Below are positions 56,101 through 63,700 of a DNA stretch of 64,000 bases, piece after piece. Source of the DNA: Apostichopus japonicus (Eukaryota > Echinodermata > Holothuroidea > Aspidochirotida > Stichopodidae); assembly GCF_037975245.1 (NCBI RefSeq), contig NC_092567.1:14954876-15018875 (forward strand), written 5' to 3'. The notes below the pieces were generated by a model. The model did not search any database. It was given only the letters and a program-made list of their open reading frames with translations, and was not told where the DNA came from. The position numbers were made by a program, and so were the translations under genes. Within the stretch, counting starts at the first letter, position 1. Each line of letters starts with the position of its first letter.

Positions 56101-57486
56101 GCCGGTGCCTTTCAATCAAAAGGTCCTGAGTTCGATTCACTCCAAGATTAATTTATGTCGTCCAGTTACAGAGTTGTTCACAATTGACAATTCATAATCA
56201 TGGACGTTAAAATATGAATCTTAGAGACTGACTTCGGTCAGCTTGCGGCTTTGTTAAGCTGTATATTTTCAATGTCAGAGATTTCTTTTTAATGAGAGTA
56301 ATCTCGGCGGGGGGGGGGGGGGGGGGGGGGTGCTACGTACCTTGTATGGATAATCCTCACTTCCAAGGAATATGAGATGCTCCAATGTGTGTGGTAGGCC
56401 GTCATCATCGTGGGCTTCGGTAGCTGGCGAGAAAAACAGAAAGATTTGAAAAAATATGAACATGCGAATAAAGTACTAAGATTCTGCCACATTTCAAACA
56501 TCAAGAATACATGTGAAAGAAACGGTTTGTTTATTTTTATACGTATTAGCTGTCATAGATAACAATATCGGTGTGTAGAATTCATATAGTTACACATGGT
56601 TTTGAAATGTGCAAGAAATTGCATATTAATGCCATACAAATCAGAAACTGATTTAACACAAAAAGTTTTCATATTATTGATGCTAACAAACAGTTGAACC
56701 AGAGTTCCCCGTAGTTACTGATTTATATGTTCTCTTGTTTAGAGAAAATAAAGAATAAACTATAAGAAAATACTTTGAACTTATTTGATAAACTTTGGGT
56801 TCCTTTGTCATACATGTATATTTGAATTGACCAAAAAGGTCGAACAAGTAAGGGCGAACAGGTCTTTCACTCTGACCATGCAATGGCTGATTAGCTCAGT
56901 TGGTGGAGAGCTGGGCTTGTAACCCTCAAGTTACTGGTTGGAATCCTGTTCAATTGCCTATAGTTTAGCCTGAAGAATATCCACTGCAGCCAATACAATA
57001 TGTATATCTTCTACTTCAATATCACTGCACTAATGGTGTTTGGACTAGTCGTTCGCTATGACTGAGAATTATGATTCCCAATTAGCCAACAATTGATTTC
57101 AAAGTAAATGCTGAATAAACGCTATTATAAAGCGTTATCTTAATTTACTTTGAATCACATGACTTATATGTTTAGACTAGACAAGTGTTTTTCTTCAACA
57201 CAGTTGCCTGTCGACTTGGAACTTAACGAGTAACCATAGTCAACGTATCCTACACATAGCACAGACTAGGCTAGCCTGGGACTAATCAATGGTAGCCTAA
57301 CAAGGCATGAATAGTACTTTAACAAGTTAAGCCGTTACCTAAGCAAAAAAATCCGTTCACCAATGGACCCTCAACTTCAGCAAGACATATCGTCAGACCA
57401 GTTCTCTTGGATTTATATTTCGTTACTGGTACCAAACCGTTCGAAACCTCTTGACATAGAACTTCGTATTTCTCGTTAAATGACAT
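34128..57486 (-). CDS. M16 family (inverzincin) zinc metallopeptidase, complete, 22 exons
   Basis: A complete gene joined from 22 exons on the minus strand, all in phase: 1014 residues plus TGA. The start is the ATG at 57484-57486, with A at -3. No signal peptide or membrane helix is seen, so it is probably intracellular. Residues 61-65 are HTLEH, the inverted HxxEH zinc site of M16 enzymes, within [19 protein letters not shown] likely third ligand is E154 (VVYCEMQ), by analogy with PreP and falcilysin. Residues 450-500 form a charged linker between two halves, as in M16C proteins. Length and motifs resemble the poorly studied C. elegans C05D11.1 / yeast YOL098C group rather than insulin-degrading enzyme; this is from recall. 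Its start faces the 5'-nucleotidase start 1.7 kb away. Its substrate is unknown. Confidence 0.92.
34186..35267 (-). other. M16 introns around exon 21
   Basis: Holds a plus-oriented SINE-like fragment near 34540-34620 (CATTGGGAAAGGCG, then GCACTATATTACACC), a poly-G run, TATA repeats near 34650-34690, and an A-rich then TA-repeat block at 35031-35128. Confidence 0.6.
34818..34970 (-). CDS. M16 peptidase exon 21
   Basis: Residues 945-995: [20 protein letters not shown], then [19 protein letters not shown]. Typical M16 C-terminal helix and strand. Phase 2 in and 2 out. Confidence 0.9.
35268..35428 (-). CDS. M16 peptidase exon 20
   Basis: Residues 892-944: [40 protein letters not shown]. Phase 0 in, 2 out (ACAG|gtacga). 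Confidence 0.9.
35724..35867 (-). CDS. M16 peptidase exon 19
   Basis: Residues 844-891: [20 protein letters not shown], then [13 protein letters not shown]. The IRGLGLAY motif matches the RGxGLAY region conserved in M16C second halves. Phase 0 to 0. Confidence 0.92.
35868..36498 (-). other. M16 intron with short direct duplication
   Basis: A roughly 57-bp direct duplication at 36395-36490 contains AGGATATTGTGGTCAATACA twice and abuts the donor of exon 18. Otherwise unremarkable. Confidence 0.7.
36499..36688 (-). CDS. M16 peptidase exon 18
   Basis: Residues 780-843: [54 protein letters not shown]. The SVESSYFVQ core is typical of the inactive M16 half. Phase 2 in, 0 out. Confidence 0.92.
36689..37882 (-). 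other. M16 intron with G-rich minisatellite
   Basis: Contains the minisatellite at 36935-37275 and a duplication of ATGTTTCTTGTCGGGCAACA (37538 and 37579). Otherwise AT-rich. Confidence 0.7.
36935..37275 (+). repeat. GGTGGAAGGTG-type minisatellite, G-rich on + strand
   Basis: Variable units built from GGTGGAAGGTGAGTGGGAG and GTGCGAGGCGGTGGAAGGTG, about 40 to 50 bp each. The transcript-sense (minus) strand is C/T-rich. Confidence 0.9.
37883..38043 (-). CDS. M16 peptidase exon 17
   Basis: Residues 727-779: [39 protein letters not shown]. Phase 0 in, 2 out. Confidence 0.9.
38044..39208 (-). other. M16 intron with G/T minisatellite
   Basis: Apart from the array at 38870-39100, AT-rich sequence with no recognised element. 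Confidence 0.65.
38870..39100 (+). repeat. GGTTTGGTTGTTTTGGTTG minisatellite
   Basis: The plus strand is almost free of A over about 230 bases, made of TTGGGGTCCAGTTGG and TTTGGTTGTTTTGGTTG words. It shows strong strand asymmetry. Confidence 0.88.
39209..39294 (-). CDS. M16 peptidase exon 16
   Basis: Residues 698-726: [29 protein letters not shown]. Acceptor taatatccag chosen because it keeps the SNxxxxSMxRQH motif and the phase. Confidence 0.85.
39901..40081 (-). CDS. M16 peptidase exon 15
   Basis: Residues 638-697: [51 protein letters not shown]. The donor is GTTGGT, a weaker match than the others, but it is the one that keeps phase with exon 16. Confidence 0.87.
40732..41257. mobile_element. 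hAT-like MITE, 526 bp, with 8-bp target duplication
   Basis: The left end CAGTGGCGTAGCTAGAGG and right end CCCCTAGCTACGTCACTG are inverted repeats. Flanks are TACATTTT (40724-40731) and TACATCTT (41258-41265), an 8-bp target duplication matching at 7 of 8. CAGTGGCGTAGC ends with 8-bp duplications are typical of hAT. There is no transposase frame, so it is non-autonomous. Confidence 0.9.
41660..41740 (+). mobile_element. Dispersed element 3' end: (CA)n, hairpin, A-tail
   Basis: AAGCTGGGCGTCACA, then a CA repeat, then the hairpin GGTTACGAT-tatc-ATCGTAACC (41713-41734), then AAAAA. Organised like the copy at 53640-53880. Confidence 0.6.
42178..42308 (-). CDS. M16 peptidase exon 14
   Basis: Residues 594-637: [39 protein letters not shown]. 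Phase 1 in, 0 out. Confidence 0.9.
42820..42922 (-). CDS. M16 peptidase exon 13
   Basis: Residues 560-593: [34 protein letters not shown]. The LRxYLPLxxE pattern marks the start of the second half's helices. Phase 0 in, 1 out. Confidence 0.92.
43226..43402 (-). CDS. M16 peptidase exon 12
   Basis: Residues 501-559: [40 protein letters not shown]. Phase 0 to 0. Confidence 0.92.
44024..44167 (-). CDS. M16 peptidase exon 11: charged linker
   Basis: Residues 453-500: [40 protein letters not shown]. Highly charged and probably helical, it joins the two M16 halves. Phase 0 to 0. Confidence 0.93.
44175..44455. repeat. 141-bp tandem duplication
   Basis: CACCACAGAGCAGGGATT (44201 and 44342) and GCTACGAGACTGTATTTTCA are repeated 141 bp apart, just upstream of exon 11 in the gene's direction. 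Confidence 0.9.
45326..46396. mobile_element. Element with 15-bp inverted ends, ~1.07 kb
   Basis: CAGGGTTCGATTTCC at the left faces GGAAATCGAATCCTG at the right, with one mismatch. Flanking octamers GTTATATC and ATTACATC match at 6 of 8. The ends are hAT-like, but no transposase frame is seen. Sequence before the element (45206-45280) resembles sequence after it (46397-46480). Confidence 0.65.
46511..46621 (-). CDS. M16 peptidase exon 10
   Basis: Residues 416-452: [38 protein letters not shown]-type end, written here up to the donor. The WxxLLxKYFV motif is common in this group. Phase 0 to 0 (GTG|gtgaga). Confidence 0.92.
46622..47404 (-). other. M16 intron with SINE tail
   Basis: A minus-oriented SINE piece lies at about 46730-46785 (ATTTAAATAGCGCC, then GGAAACGCTTTACATC). 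The rest is unremarkable. Confidence 0.6.
47405..47582 (-). CDS. M16 peptidase exon 9
   Basis: Residues 356-415: [55 protein letters not shown]. Phase 2 in, 0 out. Confidence 0.93.
47583..49995 (-). other. M16 intron with retroelement-like remnants
   Basis: A segment near 47620-47710 has two CCCGCCCAGCACTA words. From about 47905 to 49120 a long dispersed-repeat-like stretch contains GATGACCCC- and TGACCT-rich words and ends with a 28-nt hairpin plus AAAAA at 49089-49121. TATAATATATGGGTATAATA repeats occupy 49865-49925. Confidence 0.6.
49089..49116 (+). repeat. 28-nt hairpin at an element 3' end
   Basis: AGCTCACACCAGCA followed at once by TGCTGGTATGAGCT: the two halves are inverse with one mismatch. 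An A-rich tail follows. Confidence 0.9.
49996..50087 (-). CDS. M16 peptidase exon 8
   Basis: Residues 326-355: [30 protein letters not shown]. Phase 0 in, 2 out. Confidence 0.92.
50088..50694 (-). other. M16 intron 7
   Basis: AT-rich; nothing recognised. Confidence 0.6.
50695..50805 (-). CDS. M16 peptidase exon 7
   Basis: Residues 289-325: [37 protein letters not shown]. Phase 0 to 0; donor AAT|gtgagt. Confidence 0.93.
50806..51828 (-). other. M16 intron 6
   Basis: AT-rich; no recognised element. Confidence 0.6.
51829..51969 (-). CDS. M16 peptidase exon 6
   Basis: Residues 242-288: [40 protein letters not shown]. The PWxSxxPPL and VxxPSDDE words are characteristic of this M16 subgroup by recall. 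Phase 0 to 0. Confidence 0.93.
51970..52854 (-). other. M16 intron 5
   Basis: AT-rich; no recognised element. A C-run lies at 52783-52793. Confidence 0.6.
52855..53031 (-). CDS. M16 peptidase exon 5
   Basis: Residues 183-241: [52 protein letters not shown]. The HxxxYxPxNxxLxxxG pattern is the classic M16 interdomain motif. Donor GTCAGT. Confidence 0.95.
53032..54467 (-). other. M16 intron with dispersed repeats
   Basis: Contains a tRNA-like segment at 53266-53330 (GGGGTTCGACTCCTGGCC), a ~310-bp direct duplication (AAATCACTCTAAGCCCCGCC at 53340 and 53645), and a (CA)n-hairpin-A tail at 53810-53880. Confidence 0.65.
53640..53880 (+). mobile_element. Dispersed element 3' end: (CA)n, hairpin, A-tail
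   Basis: CAAGCTTGGCGTCACACA, a CA repeat, then hairpin GATTCCTTTGGC-tacc-GCCAAGGAATC (53845-53871) and AAAAA. A minus-strand copy of the same end is at 63972-64000. Confidence 0.65.
54468..54623 (-). CDS. M16 peptidase exon 4
   Basis: Residues 131-182: [50 protein letters not shown]154 of YCEMQ is the likely third zinc ligand. Phase 0 to 0. Confidence 0.95.
54624..55552 (-). other. M16 intron with tRNA-like and SINE pieces
   Basis: A minus-strand tRNA-like segment lies near 55090-55185 (GGTCCCAGGTTCCATACCC read on the minus strand). A SINE tail is at 55335-55410 (ATTATTATTATTACACC, then CTTATATAGCGC). Confidence 0.6.
55553..55711 (-). CDS. M16 peptidase exon 3
   Basis: Residues 78-130: [51 protein letters not shown]. 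The NAWTDxDHTxY stretch follows the zinc helix in this family. Phase 0 to 0; donor gttagt. Confidence 0.96.
55712..56340 (-). other. M16 intron 2 with C-run at donor
   Basis: Read in gene direction, a run of about 22 C begins roughly 10 bases after the donor (56309-56330 is poly-G on the plus strand). A degraded tRNA-like segment lies at 56078-56145, with an A-box-like TTAGCTCAGTGG and a B-box-like GAGTTCGATTC. Confidence 0.75.
56341..56423 (-). CDS. M16 peptidase exon 2: zinc motif HTLEH
   Basis: Residues 50-77: [29 protein letters not shown]61 and H65 are zinc ligands and E64 the catalytic base in the inverted HxxEH motif. Phase 1 in, 0 out. Confidence 0.97.
56424..57338 (-). other. M16 intron 1
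   Basis: AT-rich; contains the plus-strand tRNA-Thr-like pseudogene at 56885-56958. Otherwise nothing recognised. Confidence 0.65.
56885..56958 (+). pseudogene. tRNA-Thr(TGT)-like sequence, 74 nt, degraded
   Basis: The D arm is intact (GCTC ... GAGC), the anticodon loop is CTTGTAA (anticodon TGT), and the T loop is TTGGAAT instead of TTCGAAT. The T stem has one mismatch and the acceptor stem pairs only partly. Most likely a tRNA pseudogene or SINE head. Confidence 0.6.
57339..57486 (-). CDS. M16 peptidase exon 1: start codon
   Basis: Residues 1-49: [44 protein letters not shown]. It forms the first strands of the M16 N-domain. No hydrophobic leader. Phase 1 out (TTAG|gtaacg). Confidence 0.9.
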
Positions 57487-59181
57487 TTTCGAGTTGATGG
57501 TTTTCGCGTCTACAGTTGCTGTTGGTTGCCAAAAATAGAACGGTGGCGCTATGTGTAATTTCCTTCTTCAAAAAATAATTTCACTGTCTTCTTGAGCATG
57601 TTATAACTACTGTTTTAGGCTTCTATCTCTCTCCTGTAAGCATAAGAGGAGAACAACGTGCCTTGGAGAAGGAAGAGGGGGGAAATGCTGTCTTTTAAAA
57701 ACACTAATCTACCATAAAATAAGAAAGAAAAGTTGTTTTCATCCTCCTTTTAGGTGGCATACTCATTAGCGTCTATATCAATCCGCCCGAATGTTCTCCT
57801 ATCTCAGGAAAAGTGCCAAAATGCAGTAGGAGAACATCTTTTTTGATATGTTATCAATCAGGATCTGGTTGTTTTGGCTTGCATGTTGAAGAGCATGAAT
57901 GGGAAGTACATGTGGTGCAAAAATCGGTCAATTGAGGCAAATTTAGACCCATTTAGGCCTCCCGGGAGCAGCGTATGAAAATTCTTTACTACTGAGTGAA
58001 GAGGTTTGTTTGTATACAAGTGACGAAAACTTCAGGCTTTGATAGCAAAATATCTGCACGGTCATGATACGGAAAATTGATGGTGACAATGAAAGGCCAA
58101 CTTGTTAGCTATCCGGTGATGGGTAGCATTTAGCTAGTGAGAACTTCTATCTAGACTTAGGGACCGCATTACTCCTGTGATTCAGTGTGTAAGTCAATGG
58201 AGCTTTTAATGGGCGTATGTTACCTTCAACTTTAGACAAACAGGAAATGGCATTGCCGCAGCAAAATATGTGGGAACATCTATATTTTGAGTTCGACTTA
58301 ATTCCCCCAGTCCGGGCGTATGACAAGCCGTTTTTACGTTTTATTCATGAAATGAAGATATCTTTAAAAATATTTTGCGATCTAAACAAAGTAAAATGTA
58401 TAAGAACAAGTCGTACTTATAATTTTATTTCGAAATTTTGCCTGCTTTATTTGTAATATCTCAAAATTTCCTCTACATCTGCCAAAATAAGGATTGTTTA
58501 TAACGGAATTTCGTATCGTTACTCTCCAGCGTTAGTAAGACTACCTCATCGCAAAGTGTAATTTGCTTAACTTAATGGCTCCATTGACCTATATGTACAC
58601 AGTAAAGTTCGTCACTTCCAAGCTACCGTCGGTAGCGGTAGCGGTGGATTGAAGTTATTAAAATTTGATATGTCCTATCCACCATACGAGTAGCTGATGG
58701 CTTGGGCGACCACAGAACAATCTATTTTTGACGATATGATAGTTCAGATTTTGGGTTAGAAGAGGTCGAAGTTTAGCATAGTACCCCCCCCCCCCCCCCA
58801 ACCTATCTGCCAGCTCTTACTGCATGGTTGGATTTTTTTTTTTTTTTTTAATGGTATTTTATTTCATCCTTTTCAATTAACTGACTGGTTGTTCAGAAAT
58901 ACAAAAAAAAGCCTGGCTCAAAGTATAGATTAACCCAGTTACCCCAGTGCTATACAAATTTACATTTAGGCCTATAGTGGCTTTTAGTTTTCGATAAAAA
59001 GCAAACCTTGTCGCTGGCGTGCAGGCAAAGTTCTTTAGGAGTTCACTGGTGCAAATCGTTTGTATCGAGAGTTCAAATTCCCATATAAGTTCTACTCGAC
59101 ATTCACAGAACACACAAACAATTTTTTTTTAAATTACTGGTTATCATTTCGGGCAGATCAGTGTTTACATTGTCATACAAA
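57487..59181. other. Divergent intergenic region (possible shared promoter)
   Basis: Separates the start codons of the M16 gene (-) and the 5'-nucleotidase gene (+). It includes an inverted word pair (TCAATGGAGC near 58193 and GCTCCATTGA near 58580) and a C-run at 58786-58799. I could not identify TATA or initiator elements with confidence. Confidence 0.6.
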
Positions 59182-59535
59182 ATGGCGGTTGTTAAAGGTA
59201 CCCAGCTGACGGTGATTCTGTTAACTTTCATTTCGTCTTTTGCTCCCGGGAATGCTCTGTTTAACCTGACGATTCTCCACACGAATGACATTCACGGGTT
59301 ATTCGACGAAACAGACGTCAGCGGTCTCCGCCCATGTACGGACGATCTCCGCAGTCAAGGTGAATGTTTTGGCGGGATCGCTAGGCGGGCGACAGTTATC
59401 GATGACGTCAGATCTACCACAGAGAATGTCATTTTGCTCGACGCAGGCGATCAGCTGCAGGGTCCACTGTGGTTTTATGTTTACCGTGGGACGTTAACCG
59501 CCAAGTTTATGAACCGGCTGTCATATGACGCAATG
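59182..59535 (+). CDS. NT5E-like: 5'-nucleotidase exon 1: signal peptide and metal site 1
   Basis: Encodes the leader, LTILHTNDIHG, ECFGGIARRATVIDDV, VILLDAGDQLQGPLWFYVYR and FMNRLSYDAM. Ends in phase 0 (ATG|gtacgt). Confidence 0.94.
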
Positions 59536-60694
59536 GTACGTTAGCGTCCTCTCCGTCATGTTTTTTTTTTCCAGTTATATACGAATAAACTATCATGTAA
59601 AATACAGAAACAAGTAGACAATAACAAGACATCACTACAAATGTGTATATATAGAAATAGGCTGTAGACATGAGAATAATTATCAGTTATTTTATACAAA
59701 ATAAAACAAAACTGTTAGCAAACTGCTCTTCCTTTCATCTCTACATACCTTGTCTACTAATCCCCTTACATTTATCTCTTTGTGTTCACCATGCTCATTA
59801 ACCTGTCTGTATTCTGTGCGTGTTTTTGTCCGTTCTGTTACTGTTACTTGTCATTTAGCCTTTGAAGAAGAAACGTCAGGCCAACTTACTGTTACACATT
59901 TATTTATACAGTCGATAGTTTTCTTGCAGTTATTTATACAGTTTGACACTACATGCATTGTCAAAGTGTCCAGTTGCTGCGTTACAATTATCTCGATAAC
60001 AAAGTATGATAGTTTCCTTGAGTTGTTAAGTTACACTTACAATACATCTTAAAGTCTCAGTACGGTACGTGCTTGCCAAATTTAAACGTCGACCTTTCCA
60101 GCTTACTGCACTAATAGCTCAGTGAAAATGAAACCGTTCTATGTAACTTTCATATCAATATTCATTAGTTTTATTGAGTTATCTGTCGTTAACAAATATG
60201 AGCTGAATATAATTCGCCATTATATTTTTTAACGAGTCCGTAGATTCTACAAATTTCAATCAAACTTTGCAAGCCCTGCCCAACAGATCATGCGCCAATC
60301 AAATCTCTTTGATTTGTTTACGACAATTAGGCCTAGGACTACTTTCACTTTCGTGGCTAGAGGCTATAATTTTACAAGCCACAAGAAACAATCGTGAGAC
60401 ATACTGTGTCCCCCGAAAATTATTCGTAAACCACCCCCCCCCCCCGCCCCCGCCAACACACACAGAGAAACACAAGGTGAGAATTCCTGGATTATTTAGT
60501 TTTGGTAAATATTTGTAAGTTTTTGTAATTGATTAACAACTCTTCTTCATTAGATGATCACATGCATATGAAGGCTTAACGTTATTGGTGATTACGTAAT
60601 AGTTTTAATTTTGTTTCATGGTAATGGTCCCGATGCTTTTTCACTTATATGACAAATGTTCAAAAGAATATACTAACTTTTTTCACGTTATTAA

Positions 60695-60748
<54 letters not shown>

Positions 60749-63700
60749 CATTATTATTATTTGAAATGAATTCTTGACTGGTAATGACAATTATGAATTT
60801 CATGGTTACTGGATCTTCAATAACGAGAATTGACCACATTGAAAGACATAAACTGTTGAAAGAGATGGCTGGGTGACTGAGAAAAAAAAAATTGATCAAA
60901 AAATTTATTTATTTATTTATTTAAAGGATATGTCTAAAGCTAACAATAGGAGAACATATTCTAAGCACCGGTGTCCCCTAAATAGTGTCTTGTGTAATAG
61001 TGTTTAAAGAGTGGTAAGAGTGTTTACATCACAGTTTGTTAATTTAAGCACTTTAGGCAGTTGTCTGCGTGACCTGCGCTGTTTTTCCTGCTTTGAACGG
61101 ATGATATTCGAACTACAATATCCTATTCTGTGATAATCTGGTCTTTGTATTGCTTTCTGACTTCTCGACTTGGAGCCAAGGACGGGTCAACTTTACAGTA
61201 GCATACTGCAGTACAGTGTAGTACGTATGGTATCGTAAAGTATATAGTGCAGTGCAGTGTATTACAATACGGTGCGGTGTAGCGCATTGCAAGCAATGTT
61301 GTACATACGGGAATGTACAGTGTACTGAAGGGTTGTACAGTACAGCGTAGTAGCATACAGTGCAGTGTATAGTATCGTAAAGTATTGTGCAGTGCAATGT
61401 AGTACAATACGGAGCGGTGTAGCTCATTGCAAGCAATGTGGTACATACATGAATGTACATTGTACTGACGGGTTGTACAGAGCAGTGTAGTAGCCTACAG
61501 TACAGTGTAGTAGTATCGTAAAGTATAGTACAGTGCAATGCATTACAATACGGCACGGTGTAGCTAATTGCAAGCAATGTTGTACATACGGGAATGTACA
61601 GTGTACTGAAGAGTTGTACAGTGCAGTGAAGTAGCCTACAGTACAGTGTTGTATACTTATAGTATCGTAAAGTACACCACAGTGCAGTAGAGTAGTGTCT
61701 AATTTATACACACAGCACTGTGGTAGGCGAGATAAAAGATTCCATTAATTTCTTCCTCAGGCATTGGGACAACATGATTTTGATATTGGAGTGGACAAAC
61801 TCACTGAATTTATTCAGAACCTGACATTCCCTATCTTAGCTTCCAACATCGATGCCGCCGAGGAACCTGGCTTTGAGGCGGTAATCGCGTCTAGTACGGT
61901 ACTGAACGTGAACGGTTATAGTATCGCGGTAGTGGGCTTTACGGACGAAACTAATGTGAACTTTTCAAGAACAGGTATTGATCGTATAGTTCTCTATTTA
62001 TCAACCTGAACTATTGTCAATACATGAATGTTATCTGTAACTTATTGTAGACCAAAGGAAGGCAATCCATATAGAAAATATTCATAACTAATGATAAACC
62101 TTGTTATTCAGGAATTTATAGAAATTCCCAACTGCAAATTGATCCACCCCCACCCCCTTCCCCTCGCACATAAACTAATCCGAATTCCATCAGCCAGCAG
62201 TTAATATAGCCTACTATAGTACGAAGCCTACGTTTGTCTCTCAAACCGTGGCCTTATGCCGACTTTTAGCTTAAAAAACAACCCTGCGTTTCTATCCAAA
62301 AATTTGTCGATGGAAATCAGCGCAGGACATATGAGTTAAAACTTAATACAATGGCACTAAAAGGCACGTTTATATATAACAATAGTATATATGTGCTCGC
62401 CATGGCATGTACAACGCTTACAATATAGGCCTAAAGCTATATTTACTCTTGTCTGATAATGATCACGTTACACCTAAATGAATCAAGCAAAGGCCCCCAT
62501 AATTTTCAAAACTGCCTTTCCTTTCCAAGTTCAATTTTTGCGTCTGACGAAGCAATGCAATTGTAAAGATGAATGCAGGTATAGACAAGGTAACACAGAC
62601 TCATTGTGTTGCTTGAACGAACATGAATAGCTTGAACAGAAAGGCTGGTAGTTGTTAACTGTAATCAAGAACGCCCATAATTTCTAGTAGGTCTATGCAT
62701 GCAGGGGGACGGCGGACCTTTGGGGGAGAAAATATCTAAAGTGCTCCATTCTATATATGTACGAAGTCTCCTTTGTTTGTTTGTTACAAGCAAGTAACCT
62801 TTTCCAAGTTTTGTGTAACTAGACAATGCACTATTTGCTATGTAATAAGTGCGCTTTGGAGGAAGAAAACCCCAATGGCATTGAAATCAAATGGATTTCT
62901 GGTACGGAATGCATGCACAGAAGATTTTGTCGGAAAGCCTTGAGGTAGCTTTATTGGCATCCCCTCAAATCTCCCCTCCCGCCCCCCTTCATTGATGCCA
63001 ACACACTGTGGTATATAGCGATATAGCGATTTAGCAATAGCTGGTCAAGCGTGCACAAATGGCACTAATGGCACAAATGGCACTAATGGCACAAATGGCA
63101 CAAATGGCACAAATGGCGCAAATGGCGCAAATGGCACAAATGGCACAAATGGCACAAATGGCACAAATGGCACAAATGGCACAAATGGCACAAATGGCAC
63201 AAATGGCACAAATGGCACAAATGGCACAAATGGCACAAATGGCACAAATGGCACAAATGGCACAAATGGCACAAATGGCACAAATGGCACAAATGGCACA
63301 AATGGCACAAATGGCACAAATGGCACAAATGGCACAAATGGCACAAATGGCACAAATGGCACAAATGGCACAAATGGCACAAATGGCACAAATGGCACAA
63401 ATGGCACAAATGGCACAAATGGCAATGGAAGACAAGGTTCAAAATATTCACTTTTTTATAAGACCATTCCAAAAAGTATATCAAGCTGAATACAGTACAG
63501 CTGCAAAAAAAAACGCAAAAAAAAAAACTGGTATGGAAGCAACAAATAGAATTATTACCTAGTGACTAAATCTATTCGCGGAGTTTGTAACAAGTTAATT
63601 TTTCTTGAACTGTTACACACAGTATATATATGTTGATGAAACATGCGATGGACAAAATCATACACCGTTACGTATCAGAACAGATTAAAAGATTAATGAA

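Larger units (their letters stand above)
59536..61760 (+). other. 5'-nucleotidase intron 1
   Basis: Includes a C-run near 60430, the TTA microsatellite at 60695-60761, a short (TTTA)n near 60900, and the 140-bp minisatellite at 61190-61700. Confidence 0.75.

Noticed and set aside
56078-56145. Functional tRNA gene
   Set aside because: A and B box words are present, but the anticodon loop does not fit 7 bases and the T stem does not pair. Treated as a tRNA-like repeat.
63031-63562. Several long open frames with MAQ, CAI, FVP or HLC repeats
   Set aside because: All arise from the 9-bp array, which has no stops in several frames. It lies in an intron of the 5'-nucleotidase.
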